A stretch of DNA of 64,000 bases from contig NZ_BAAALT010000034.1 in assembly GCF_039528515.1 (NCBI RefSeq), positions 1 to 64,000 on the forward strand, given 5' to 3'. The first letter of the stretch is position 1. Each line of letters starts with the position of its first letter. The notes beneath the pieces are model-generated. The model made no database searches. It worked only from the letters and a program-made list of their open reading frames with translations, and was not told the DNA's origin. The DNA is from Luedemannella flava. Lineage in GTDB: Bacteria; Actinomycetota; Actinomycetes; Mycobacteriales; Micromonosporaceae. The translations under genes and the position numbers were made by a program. Shown here piece by piece: positions 10,432 to 18,376 of this stretch.

Positions 10432-11244
10432 TCAATCGGTGATGTCGCGCCGGTGGAAAACGACCTGGGCGATGCCGATGCTCACCAGAGCGTAGGCAGC
10501 ACCCAACGCCAGGGCGCTTGCGTAGCCGAGGGTCGCGTCGCCGCCCTGGGCCAGGGCGGACAGGGTGCTTCCCGGCAGCCGGTCGCCAACGTTGTCCGCC
10601 GCGGCGCGGATGACGGATTCCACGACCAGGACGTAGCCCACCCCGACGGAGATGGCGATGGCGCTCGAGCGGGCCACGACCGCCACGACAAGTCCGAAGA
10701 TGCCCCACACCACCAGGGCGCAGAACAGATTGAGCCAGCCTTCGGCCAGGGTCGCCGGCACATTCTCGCGCCAGGCGGAGACGTCGATGCCCGAACCGCC
10801 GGCCACCGCCGGGGCGACGACCAGATCGGTGATGACGGCCACGCTGCTCACCGCAGCCGTCCACAACACCAGCGCGAGGATTTTGCTGGTCAGCAGCAGC
10901 CACCGTCGTGGCTGCGCGGAGACGAGCAGCCGGATCAGCCCGGTCTGGTAGTCAGTGGCGGTGATCAGCGCCCAGAACGAGAGGGTGACCACGCCGAACA
11001 TGCTGGCAGCGGCCCCGAGCCCGGCGACGAGGCCCTCTGGGCGGGCCAGCTCCGCGGCGGTGGGGAAGTTCACGCCGGGGCCCCCAGGGGGTACGGCAGC
11101 ACCCGACTTGACCACCTGGAACATCACGATGTTGATCAGGACGGCGGCGAGGACGGTCAGACCGAGCCAGCCGAGGATGAGGCCTTTGCGGCGGGAACGG
11201 ACCAGTTCGCTGCGTACAGCGTTGACGATGTCGGTCACCATCAC
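10432..11244 (-). CDS. ABC-2 type transporter permease
   Basis: This is a 270-residue protein with six predicted membrane helices. An N-terminal cytoplasmic stretch (VNAVRSELVRSRRKGLILGW) is typical of ABC-2 permeases. It overlaps the ATPase gene by four bases. It should form the membrane half of an exporter for a drug, peptide or lipid-like molecule. The substrate cannot be read from the sequence. Confidence 0.85.
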   Translation of the reverse strand: MMVTDIVNAVRSELVRSRRKGLILGWLGLTVLAAVLINIVMFQVVKSGAAVPPGGPGVNFPTAAELARPEGLVAGLGAAASMFGVVTLSFWALITATDYQTGLIRLLVSAQPRRWLLLTSKILALVLWTAAVSSVAVITDLVVAPAVAGGSGIDVSAWRENVPATLAEGWLNLFCALVVWGIFGLVVAVVARSSAIAISVGVGYVLVVESVIRAAADNVGDRLPGSTLSALAQGGDATLGYASALALGAAYALVSIGIAQVVFHRRDITD

Positions 11245-12194
11245 ACGGCTCCCTGTCGGGCTTCGGTGGCACGGGCGGCCATCAGCTGCTGGTCGGTGTC
11301 GCCGGTCATGGCGAGGAACACGTCCTCCAAGGAGTCCTGGACGACGCTCAGACTGCGAAGGGTGATGCCGGCGGCGTGGGCGGCCCGGTTGATCGGGGCG
11401 GCGTCCTGGGCGCCGGCCGACACGCGGATGACGCCGGCCGTGCTGCTGGCCACCTGCCAGCCCTGCGCCTGCAGGGTCTGGACCAGACTGTCGGTGTCGG
11501 CGTCGTGTTCCGCGCGCAGGTCGACGTGTTGACTGTCGGCGCTCAGCAGGCCGGTGATCGGGCCGCTGTACAGCAGTTCCCCGAACCTGATCACCACAAG
11601 GTGCTCGCAGATCGCTTCGATTTCGCTGAGCAGATGCGAGGAGACCACCACCGTCCGGCCGGCCGTGCCGAGCTGAGCCAACAGGGAGCGAATCTCGACG
11701 ATGCCGGACGGGTCCAGTCCGTTGGTCGGCTCGTCGAGGATCAACAGTGCCGGATCGGGCAGTAGCGCCGCGGCGATACCCAAACGCTGCTTCATGCCCA
11801 GCGAGTACCGCTTGACCGGCTCACGATCACGGCCGGTCAGGCCCACCGTCTGCAGCACCGCGTCGACGCGCGCATTCGGTAACCCCCGCAAGCGGGCCAG
11901 TGACATCAGATTCGCCCGTGCCGACAGGGCCGGAACGAAAGCGGGGTTCTCGACCAACGCCCCGACCTGGCCGAGATACCGCTGAGGAGAACCGATCGGT
12001 TCGCCCAGCACGGCCGCGTCTCCCTCGCTCGGCCTGATCAGGCCCAGCAGCATCCGGATCAGCGTCGACTTGCCCGACCCGTTCGGCCCGACCAAGCCGA
12101 TCACCTTCCCGTCCGGCAGATCCACGGTGAGCGGCTTGACCGCGGTCAGCTTGCCGAACCGGCGGGTCAAGCCCGCCGTAGTCACTATCGCCAT
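11241..12194 (-). CDS. ABC transporter ATP-binding protein (DrrA-type)
   Basis: This is a 317-residue ATPase with Walker A GPNGSGKST, signature YSLGMKQRLGIA and Walker B LLILDEPTNGLDPSG, plus the C-terminal extension common in ABC-2 exporter ATPases. I chose the ATG at 12194 because GGAG precedes it by five bases. A GTG at 12221 is in frame but lies inside the palindromic operator. It powers the permease encoded next to it. Confidence 0.9.
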   Translation of the reverse strand: MAIVTTAGLTRRFGKLTAVKPLTVDLPDGKVIGLVGPNGSGKSTLIRMLLGLIRPSEGDAAVLGEPIGSPQRYLGQVGALVENPAFVPALSARANLMSLARLRGLPNARVDAVLQTVGLTGRDREPVKRYSLGMKQRLGIAAALLPDPALLILDEPTNGLDPSGIVEIRSLLAQLGTAGRTVVVSSHLLSEIEAICEHLVVIRFGELLYSGPITGLLSADSQHVDLRAEHDADTDSLVQTLQAQGWQVASSTAGVIRVSAGAQDAAPINRAAHAAGITLRSLSVVQDSLEDVFLAMTGDTDQQLMAARATEARQGAV

Positions 12195-12209
12195 GCCATC
12201 TCCATTCGG

Positions 12210-12221
12210 GTGAGCGCTCAC
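12210..12221. promoter_or_regulatory. Palindromic operator upstream of the ABC exporter/TetR operon
   Basis: GTGAGCGCTCAC is a perfect 12-bp palindrome lying 16 bases before the ATPase start codon, with one arm continued by a second CTCA. This arrangement is typical of TetR operators. The TetR gene at the end of this operon is the likely binder. Confidence 0.55.
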
Positions 12222-12246
12222 TCACATTAGCAGGATGGCGTCCCGA

Positions 12247-12264
12247 CCCGCCCCGATGGGCGGG
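12247..12264 (-). terminator. Hairpin between the GAP gene and the ABC operon
   Basis: CCCGCCC and GGGCGGG form a 7-bp perfect stem around a CGAT loop in the gap after the GAP-family stop codon. There is no T-run, so it may be a weak terminator or simply separate the two transcripts. Confidence 0.35.
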
Positions 12265-12307
12265 CTCCACGCGTGGGGGGTGCCGTCGGGCGAAGCCGCC
12301 CCCGGGT

Positions 12308-12973
12308 TCATGCCAGGACAGCGATGGTGAGTACGCCGGCGGCCGCGGCGAGGTAGCCGGCCGCGATGGGCACGCTGCGGGGCTGCTTCTTTTCCGCGCC
12401 GAGCCGCTCGTAGAGTCCGCCGAGGCGGCGGCGGACTCGGTCACCGCGGGTGGCGCCGGCGATGAGTAGCAGCAGGCACGGCAGGCAGTAGACCAGCGCG
12501 TACCCGGCGATGATCATCAGGGAGCGGGTGGTGCCGACGTCAGCGTTGACCATCCGTTCGATGGCGATGAAGTACGGGAACGCGTTGGGCAGATCCGCCC
12601 CGGTCATGACCAGTCCGAGCAGGGCGGCGCTCAGCGGGTTGACCCAGCCCGGCACGGTGACCGCTGGGCGGATCCGTGCGCGCAGCCGGCGTAGTCCGGC
12701 CACGGCCAGCGCCACCGCCGCAACCGTGAATGCGATCCGGCGCACCCAGATCAGTCCGTTGCCAGCGGCGTCGGCAGCGACATCGGCGCCGATGTACACC
12801 ACGGCCCCGAGCGCGAGGACCGTCAGATAGGCGCCGGCGACGAACCCAGCCGCCGCCAGGACCGGACGTGCCATCGGGGCGAGCAGCAGCAGTGCCACCC
12901 CAGCGAGCGTCGCGGGATTCAACGCGTCGAGCAAGGCCAGGCCGGCGACCCCGGCCAGCAGCGCGGCGGTCAC
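12308..12973 (-). CDS. GAP/Sap-family (LysE-superfamily) membrane protein
   Basis: This is a 221-residue protein with six helices and the DALNPATLAG and PNAFPYFIAIERM segments characteristic of the GAP family, which is related to mycobacterial Sap/GAP lipid transport proteins. It starts at a GTG that overlaps the TetR stop in GTGA, so it is coupled to and presumably controlled by that repressor. It is a likely small-molecule or glycolipid exporter; the substrate is unknown. Confidence 0.75.
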   Translation of the reverse strand: MTAALLAGVAGLALLDALNPATLAGVALLLLAPMARPVLAAAGFVAGAYLTVLALGAVVYIGADVAADAAGNGLIWVRRIAFTVAAVALAVAGLRRLRARIRPAVTVPGWVNPLSAALLGLVMTGADLPNAFPYFIAIERMVNADVGTTRSLMIIAGYALVYCLPCLLLLIAGATRGDRVRRRLGGLYERLGAEKKQPRSVPIAAGYLAAAAGVLTIAVLA

Positions 12974-13500
12974 GACGACGCCTGAACGGCTACCGTGCGC
13001 ACGCCGAGCTGGTGCAGCAGTTGTTCCACATCGTCGGGTGTCGGCGGCGGACCGGTCAGCGCGGCCATGAACAGCCCGTCACCGACCAGCCGCACCAGCC
13101 GGGCCCGGACGGGGTCGCCCAGCTCGGTGGTCAGCATCTGCTGCCAGCGCTGCTCAGCGTCGCCCACCTCCTCCGGCAGATCGAACTCGCCGGCGGTGGT
13201 CAACCGCATCATCGACATGATCGCCCGGTAAACCGTGCTTTCATCCGGCGTGGGCACCGACAGCCGCAGCCAGGCCGCGGCCATCATTCCTTGCGCTGCG
13301 GCCGCGGCCAGTCGCTCGTCGAAACGATGCACCGCCCGGGTGACCAGCGCCCGCAGCAGCGACTGCTTGTCGAAGTGATAGAGCAGGCCGCCCTTGCTCA
13401 CGCCCGCCGCCGCCGCTACCGCCTCCAAGGCAGGCGGCACCTGACCCGCGGTGATCAGTTCCTCGGCCGCGTCCAGAATGCGCTCCCGTGCTGTACCCAT
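12970..13500 (-). CDS. TetR-family repressor next to a 34-bp palindrome
   Basis: This is a 176-residue protein starting MGTARERILDAAEELI. The HTH covers residues 4-50 (GVSKGGLLYHFDKQSLLRAL recognition region), followed by a C-terminal ligand domain. It is the first gene of a two-gene operon with the GAP transporter. The start codon lies one base from a perfect palindrome that is the obvious operator, so strong autorepression is expected. The palindrome may also control the divergent EamA gene. Confidence 0.9.
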   Translation of the reverse strand: MGTARERILDAAEELITAGQVPPALEAVAAAAGVSKGGLLYHFDKQSLLRALVTRAVHRFDERLAAAAAQGMMAAAWLRLSVPTPDESTVYRAIMSMMRLTTAGEFDLPEEVGDAEQRWQQMLTTELGDPVRARLVRLVGDGLFMAALTGPPPTPDDVEQLLHQLGVRTVAVQASS

Positions 13501-13501
13501 A

Positions 13502-13535
13502 CCGTCACTGTACCGTCCGGACGGTACAGTGACGG
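13502..13535. promoter_or_regulatory. 34-bp perfect palindrome, TetR operator
   Basis: The half-site CCGTCACTGTACCGTCC at 13502-13518 is followed at once by its exact reverse complement at 13519-13535. The core TACCGTCCGGACGGTA is typical of TetR operators. It lies in the divergent gap between tetR (start at 13500) and the EamA gene (13633). Confidence 0.85.
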
Positions 13536-13632
13536 GCTGACGAGCGGACCGGACTCTGATTCATGCTGGGCGGGCATGACTGCGCGACGGACGGCATTTC
13601 CGTCCGGCCGGGGCGCTACCTACCGTCGTGCC

Positions 13633-14511
13633 ATGACGAGCGTGACGCTGAGCGAACCGACCACCGGCCCCGACGTGCGGCGCGGGCTGCAGGGCGTCGG
13701 GCTCATCGTCGCCGGCGTCTCGTCGCTGCAGTTCGGTGCCGGCCTGGCGGCCACCCTCTTCCCGCAGGTCGGCCCGCTCGGCGTGGTCACGCTGCGACTG
13801 CTCGCCGCCGGGGTGGCCCTGCTCATCGCGGGCCGGCCCCGCATCAAGGGTCGCAGCGCCGCCGCGTGGCGTACTCTCCTGATCTTCGGGGTTATCACCG
13901 CGTGCATGAACGCGTCGCTGTATGTGGCGATCGAGCGGCTGCCGCTGGGCGCGGCCATCACGTTCGAGTTCCTTGGGCCGCTGACGCTCGCGTTGGCGCT
14001 GTCGCGGCGCTGGCTGGACGTGCTGTGGGCGGCGTTCGCGGGTGCCGGGGTGCTGCTGCTTGCCGAGGGGATGCACGACCTCGACCTGGTCGGGGTCGCG
14101 TTCGCGCTGGTTGCGGCGGCGTGCTGGGCCGGGTACATCGTGCTCAACCGGCGGTTGGGCGGCGCGGCCAGCGGCGGCGTCGCCGACCTCGCGCTCGCCG
14201 TGGCGTTCGCCGGGGTGCTCGTCGCGCCGCTGGGCCTTGTGCAGGGCGGCGCGCAGCTGCTCAACCCGCACGTGCTCGTGCTGGGCGTGCTCGTCGGGGT
14301 GCTCAGCTCCGCCGTGCCCTACAGCTTCGACCTGCTGGCCCTGCGCCGGCTGTCGGCGCGCGTGTTCGGGGTGCTGTGCAGCGTGCACCCGGCGGTCGCG
14401 GCCCTGGCGGGCCTGGTCGTGCTCGGCCAGCACCTCAGCGTGACCCAATGGCTCGCCATAGGCCTGGTCATCGCGGCCAGCGCCGGTGTCACGCTGACCG
14501 CCCGGTCATAG
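13633..14511 (+). CDS. EamA/RhtA-type DMT-family transporter
   Basis: This is a 292-residue protein with ten predicted helices in two EamA repeats (roughly residues 15-145 and 150-290). Conserved pieces include NASLYVAIERLPLGAAITFEFLGPL and the second-repeat equivalent ending FGVLCSVHPAVAALAGLVVLGQ. The family exports amino acids or other metabolites such as threonine and homoserine. It is divergent from the TetR/GAP operon with the palindrome between them. Confidence 0.85.
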   Translation: MTSVTLSEPTTGPDVRRGLQGVGLIVAGVSSLQFGAGLAATLFPQVGPLGVVTLRLLAAGVALLIAGRPRIKGRSAAAWRTLLIFGVITACMNASLYVAIERLPLGAAITFEFLGPLTLALALSRRWLDVLWAAFAGAGVLLLAEGMHDLDLVGVAFALVAAACWAGYIVLNRRLGGAASGGVADLALAVAFAGVLVAPLGLVQGGAQLLNPHVLVLGVLVGVLSSAVPYSFDLLALRRLSARVFGVLCSVHPAVAALAGLVVLGQHLSVTQWLAIGLVIAASAGVTLTARS

Positions 14512-14627
14512 CGGACGGCCCCACCAGCCGGGCTCCGCAGCGCGGGCACACCCACATGCCATCATGGTCCCCCGCGGGCCGCGACCGTCCTGTGGCGCCG
14601 CCGCCGGGTCTGACAGACTGCGCTGCC

Positions 14628-15770
14628 ATGGAAGCCACCATGACGGCCGCCCGCCGTACCCGATCATGGTGGCTGGTGCCGCTGGTGGCCGTGGCGGCGA
14701 CGCAGGCGCTGGGCCTGCTGGTCGCGGTCGCGGTGAGCGCGAACCCGGTCACCGACGGGCTCAAGTGGGACGCACTTCGCTATCTGGACATCGCCGAGCG
14801 CGGCTATGAGCTGTACCCGTGCCCGCCCGGCCCCATCCCGTACCCCCTGCGCCCGCCCGACGCCTGGTGCGGCAACGCCCACTGGTTCCCGCTGTACCCG
14901 CTGCTCATCCGGGGCCTGCACGAGGTCGGCCTGCCCTACGGGGCGGCGGGCTGGCTGCTCAGCGCACTGGCCCTGTTCGCGGCGTTCGCCCTGCTGTGGC
15001 GCCTGCTGGGCGGGCGGCTCACCGCCGTGGCCGCGCAGTGCCTCGCGCTCGCCGCCGCGCTGCCCGGCAGCACGTACTTCCCGCTGATCTTTCCCGTGTC
15101 GCTCGCGTTGCTCGCGGTGGTCGGCCTGGTCACCGCGCTGCGGGCCCGCGCGTGGGCATGGGCCGGCGCGGCCGCCGCGCTGGGTGCGGCCACATATCCG
15201 AGTACGGGCATCCTCGTCGCCATCGCGCCCGTGGCGATCCTGCTCGGCTTCCGGCACCTGAGCTGGGCCGGGCGGATCTGGCGCGCGGCCGGCGCGGGCG
15301 CGATCGGGGCGGCCGCGGTCGTCGCGGTGCTGGCCACGTTCCAGCTCACGACCGGTCGCTGGGATGCGTACCTCCTTATCGAACGCAACTACGGCGAGGG
15401 TGTGCACTGGCCGTGGGCCACGCTGTGGCAGGTGGCCACGTCCGGCCGCCTGCTCGACACGGCGTACCTGCTCAGCACCCTGGTGATCCTGGCCGTCGTG
15501 GTGCCGGCCGTGGTCGCGGGCGTGCGCCAGGGTCGCCGGGACGGGTTCGACGCGCCGCTGTGGGCGCTGCTCGCCATGGCGGCCGGGTTCGTGCTGGTGC
15601 CGCTCGTGCTCGGCCCGGCCGTCGCGCCGCACCGCTCCTACGCCCTGCTGGGCGCGGTCGTCCTGCTGCTGGTCGCGGTCCCGGAGCGGCTGCGCCTGAT
15701 CCTGATCGCGGTCAGCACCGGCATCACGGTCGTCCTCACCGGCCTGTTCTACGCGGGCGTCCTGATCTAG
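14628..15770 (+). CDS. Polytopic membrane glycosyltransferase, PIG-V/mannosyltransferase-like
   Basis: This is a 380-residue protein with about nine to ten helices. After the first helix comes a loop with WDALRYLDIAERGY and WFPLYPLLIRGLHEVGL, resembling the catalytic loop of PIG-V and related polyprenol-phosphate-sugar-dependent mannosyltransferases. It probably transfers a sugar from a lipid carrier on the outer face of the membrane; the acceptor is unknown. ATG 14628 is used, and ATG 14640 is an alternative. Transcription ends at the adjacent hairpin. Confidence 0.65.
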   Translation: MEATMTAARRTRSWWLVPLVAVAATQALGLLVAVAVSANPVTDGLKWDALRYLDIAERGYELYPCPPGPIPYPLRPPDAWCGNAHWFPLYPLLIRGLHEVGLPYGAAGWLLSALALFAAFALLWRLLGGRLTAVAAQCLALAAALPGSTYFPLIFPVSLALLAVVGLVTALRARAWAWAGAAAALGAATYPSTGILVAIAPVAILLGFRHLSWAGRIWRAAGAGAIGAAAVVAVLATFQLTTGRWDAYLLIERNYGEGVHWPWATLWQVATSGRLLDTAYLLSTLVILAVVVPAVVAGVRQGRRDGFDAPLWALLAMAAGFVLVPLVLGPAVAPHRSYALLGAVVLLLVAVPERLRLILIAVSTGITVVLTGLFYAGVLI

Positions 15771-15805
15771 CCCTCGGGTTATGGATGATCTCCATAACCC
15801 GAGGG
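15771..15805. terminator. Bidirectional terminator hairpin
   Basis: A perfect 15-bp stem (15771-15785 with 15791-15805) encloses a five-base loop. It starts directly after the stop of the plus-strand membrane protein and ends one base from the rtcB stop codon, so it can serve both convergent genes. Confidence 0.85.
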
Positions 15806-15806
15806 G

Positions 15807-16997
15807 TCAACCCTTGACGCAGACCACCTGCTTGAGGTGGGCGACGATCTCCACCAGGTCGTCCTGGCGCTTGATCACGTCCTCGATGTCCTTGTACGCG
15901 CCCGGGATCTCGTCGACGACGCCGCCGTCCTTACGGCACTCGACGCCCGCCGTCTGCTCCCTGAGGTCCGCCACGGAGAAGGTCTTCTTCGCCTTCGTCC
16001 GCGACATCTTCCGGCCCGCGCCGTGGCTCGCCGAGTTGTACGCGTCCTCGTTGCCGAGGCCACGCACGATGTACGAGCCCGTACCCATGGAGCCCGGGAT
16101 GATGCCCAGGTCGCCCAGGCCCGCCCGGATCGCGCCCTTTCGGGTCACGAGCAGGTCCACGCCCCCGTACGTCTCCTCCGCCACGTAGTTGTGGTGGCAC
16201 GAGATCGGCTCCTCGAAGACCACCTGCGGCGCGAACTGCCGGACCACCCCACACAGCAGCGCCATCATCAGCGACCGGTTACGCCGCGCGTACTCCTGCG
16301 CCCACCACAGGTCGCGACGGTACGCGTCCATCTCCGGGGTGCCGGAGAGGAACACCGCCAGGTCCCGGTCGGGCAGGTCGGTGTTGTGCGGCAGCCGCCG
16401 CGCCACGCCGATGTGCCGCTCCGCGAGCTCCTTGCCGATGTTGCGTGACCCGGAGTGCAGCATCAGCCACACCTGCGAGTGTGTGTCGAGGCATACCTCG
16501 ATGAAGTGGTTACCGCCACCGAGTGTGCCGAGCTGCCGCGACGCCCGGTTGGACAGCTGGCCGACATTCGCGGTCAGGTTGTCGAACCCGTCCCAGAACG
16601 TCTTCCAGCCGCGCTGGTCCAGGCCCGGCACCCGCTTCGGGTTGACCGCCTCGTCGTGCATGCCGAACCCGACCGGGATCGCGTCCTCGACCGCCCGACG
16701 CAGCTTGCCCAGGTCGTCGGGCAGGTCCTCGGCCCGCAGCGACGTGCGCACGGCGCTCATGCCGCAGCCGATGTCCACGCCCACCGCCGAGGGCGCCAGC
16801 GCCTGGCGCATCGCGATGACCGAACCGACCGTCGCGCCCATGCCGTAGTGCACGTCCGGCATCACGGCGACGCCCTCGACCCATGGCAGCGCCCCGATGT
16901 TGCGCAGCTGCCTGGCAGCGTCGGCCTCGATCGCCCACGGATCCGTCCAGACCCTTACGGGCGCCTTCGTCCCGGCCAGCAGCTCGTAGCCGCCCAT
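15807..16997 (-). CDS. rtcB: RtcB-type RNA-splicing ligase
   Basis: This is a 396-residue RtcB protein, about the normal length of short bacterial RtcBs. It ligates RNA 2',3'-cyclic phosphate or 3'-phosphate ends to 5'-OH ends using GTP and Mn2+. Visible family motifs include VMPDVHYGMGATVGS, VGVDIGCGMSAVRT, LGTLGGGNHFIE, MLHSGSRNIG, SCHHNYV and the HGAGRKMSR motif with the guanylated histidine. The ATG at 16997 has GGAGG at a good distance; the upstream ATG at 17033 has none. The leader carries a putative attenuator, so the gene may be induced by RNA or tRNA damage. Confidence 0.95.
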   Translation of the reverse strand: MGGYELLAGTKAPVRVWTDPWAIEADAARQLRNIGALPWVEGVAVMPDVHYGMGATVGSVIAMRQALAPSAVGVDIGCGMSAVRTSLRAEDLPDDLGKLRRAVEDAIPVGFGMHDEAVNPKRVPGLDQRGWKTFWDGFDNLTANVGQLSNRASRQLGTLGGGNHFIEVCLDTHSQVWLMLHSGSRNIGKELAERHIGVARRLPHNTDLPDRDLAVFLSGTPEMDAYRRDLWWAQEYARRNRSLMMALLCGVVRQFAPQVVFEEPISCHHNYVAEETYGGVDLLVTRKGAIRAGLGDLGIIPGSMGTGSYIVRGLGNEDAYNSASHGAGRKMSRTKAKKTFSVADLREQTAGVECRKDGGVVDEIPGAYKDIEDVIKRQDDLVEIVAHLKQVVCVKG

Positions 16998-17034
16998 GAT
17001 TCGTCCTCCGTCAGAAAAGCCTAGCTTGAGCATG

Positions 17035-17068
17035 AAAAAGCCGCCCTGTCCCGGTCCGGGTGGGCGGC
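17035..17068 (-). terminator. Intrinsic terminator in the rtcB leader (putative attenuator)
   Basis: Read on the minus strand, GCCGCCC pairs with GGGCGGC, extended by an inner CCC/GGG pair, and is followed by TTTTTC. It lies between a tiny Arg-rich ORF and the rtcB ribosome binding site, with no other gene upstream for it to terminate. This is the layout of transcription attenuation. Confidence 0.7.
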
Positions 17069-17093
17069 GTGGCGAGCGCGATATGGACGCGCG

Positions 17094-17147
17094 TCAGCGG
17101 AGCCGGCGACACCGGAGGCGGGACAGTCTGCCGAATCGACGGGGCAC
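17094..17147 (-). CDS. Arg-rich leader peptide upstream of rtcB
   Basis: GTG-started 17-codon ORF encoding MPRRFGRLSRLRCRRLR, with GGGAGG eight bases before the start. Eight of 17 residues are arginine, using CGT, CGA, AGA, CGC and CGG codons; AGA and CGA are rare in GC-rich genomes. The Shine-Dalgarno region GGAGGCGG (17153-17160) can pair with CCGCCTCC inside the ORF (17114-17121). An intrinsic terminator follows 25 bases after the stop. I infer a leader peptide that senses translation of Arg codons. There is no evidence that the peptide itself is functional. Confidence 0.6.
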   Translation of the reverse strand: MPRRFGRLSRLRCRRLR

Positions 17148-17311
17148 GTCGTCCGCCTCCCTTCGCATGATCGTGTCGCGGTCAGCCCACGATAGGGGCC
17201 ACGGTTGCGGCCGGGCAACCGCGTTTCCGCGACTACGGTTGACCTTGTCCCTGGGGCAGGGCCCAGCATCGGGTCAGCCGGACGCACCCGCGCCGGCGCG
17301 AGGAGGGCGGG

Positions 17312-18376
17312 ATGGCGCTGCTGACGATCGGGGCGTTCGCCAAGGCGGCGCGCCTGTCGCCGAAGGCGCTGCGCCTCTACGACGAGCTCGGCCTGCTGCG
17401 GCCCACCGCCGTGGACCCCACCACGGGGTACCGGTTCTACGACCCGACCCAGCTGGAACGCGCCCGCCTGGTCGCCTGGCTGCGCCGCCTGGGCATGCCG
17501 CTGGCCGACATCCGGGAGGTCTGCGACCTGCCGCCGGCGGCCACCGCCGAGCGGATCGGGGCCTACTGGGCCCAGGTCGTCGCGGAGACGACCGCACGCG
17601 GGCGGCTCGCCTCGTTCCTCGTCGACTACCTGTCCGGGAGGGGCAGTTCCATGTCCGACACCGCAGCGACGCTGGGCATCCGCTACGCCGCCCGCACCGA
17701 CGCCGGCAGGGCCCGGCCCGTCAACCAGGACACCGCGTACGCGGGCGGTCGCCTGCTGGCCGTCGCCGACGGCATGGGCGCCGCCGGCGGCGACCGGGCC
17801 AGCGCCGCGGCCGTCGAGGCGCTCAAGAAGCTGGAGGACGTCACCGTCCCCGCCGGCGAGCTGCTCAACATACTCGCCGAGGCGGCCGGCGCGGCCGAGG
17901 GCGCCGTGCGCGACGCCGGCGACGGCGACGTCGGCACCACCCTGACCGCCCTGGTCTGGTCCGGGTCGCAGCTGGGCCTCGTGCATATCGGCGACTCCCG
18001 GGCGTACGTGCTGCGCGACGGCGAGCTGTTCCAGATCACCACCGACCACACGTACGTGCAGTCGCTCGTCGAATCCGGGCAGCTCAGCGCCGACGAGGCC
18101 GCCTCGCACCCGCAGCGGGCCCTGCTCGTGCAGGCCCTCACGGGCACCGGCGCGATCGGCGCGCCCGATCTGTCGCTGCACGAGGCTGTGGCCGGCGACC
18201 GGTACCTGCTGTGCTCCGACGGCGTCTCGGCCGTCGTGCCGAGGGACGCGCTGCGCGGCGCGCTCGCGGCCGGCGACGGGCCGGAGGCGGTCGTCGACGA
18301 GCTGGTCCGCCTCGCGTACGGGGCCGGCGCCCCGGACAACATCGCCTGCGTCGTCGCCGACGTGGTGCATCTGTGA
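17312..18376 (+). CDS. Fusion of a MerR-type DNA-binding domain with a PP2C phosphatase
   Basis: This is a 354-residue protein. Residues 1-75 form a MerR winged helix (LLTIGAFAKAARLSPKALRLYDELGLL, then DPTTGYRFYDPTQLERA), and residues 75-110 resemble the MerR coiled coil. From about residue 120 a PP2C domain follows, with metal-site segments RPVNQDT, VADGMG, GDSRAYVLRDG, LLCSDGV and GAPDNIACVV. PP2C enzymes dephosphorylate Ser/Thr. The fusion would link promoter binding to a phospho-signal. It is coupled to the downstream MFS gene by a GTGA overlap. Confidence 0.88.
   Translation: MALLTIGAFAKAARLSPKALRLYDELGLLRPTAVDPTTGYRFYDPTQLERARLVAWLRRLGMPLADIREVCDLPPAATAERIGAYWAQVVAETTARGRLASFLVDYLSGRGSSMSDTAATLGIRYAARTDAGRARPVNQDTAYAGGRLLAVADGMGAAGGDRASAAAVEALKKLEDVTVPAGELLNILAEAAGAAEGAVRDAGDGDVGTTLTALVWSGSQLGLVHIGDSRAYVLRDGELFQITTDHTYVQSLVESGQLSADEAASHPQRALLVQALTGTGAIGAPDLSLHEAVAGDRYLLCSDGVSAVVPRDALRGALAAGDGPEAVVDELVRLAYGAGAPDNIACVVADVVHL

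Noticed and set aside
12730..13620. Long plus-strand open frame running into the EamA gene
   Set aside because: It is the antisense shadow of the TetR and GAP genes; the transporter's own ATG at 13633 and domain pattern fix the real start.
13563..14627. Plus-strand frame upstream of the membrane glycosyltransferase
   Set aside because: It is a shadow in another frame of the EamA gene; the glycosyltransferase begins at ATG 14628.
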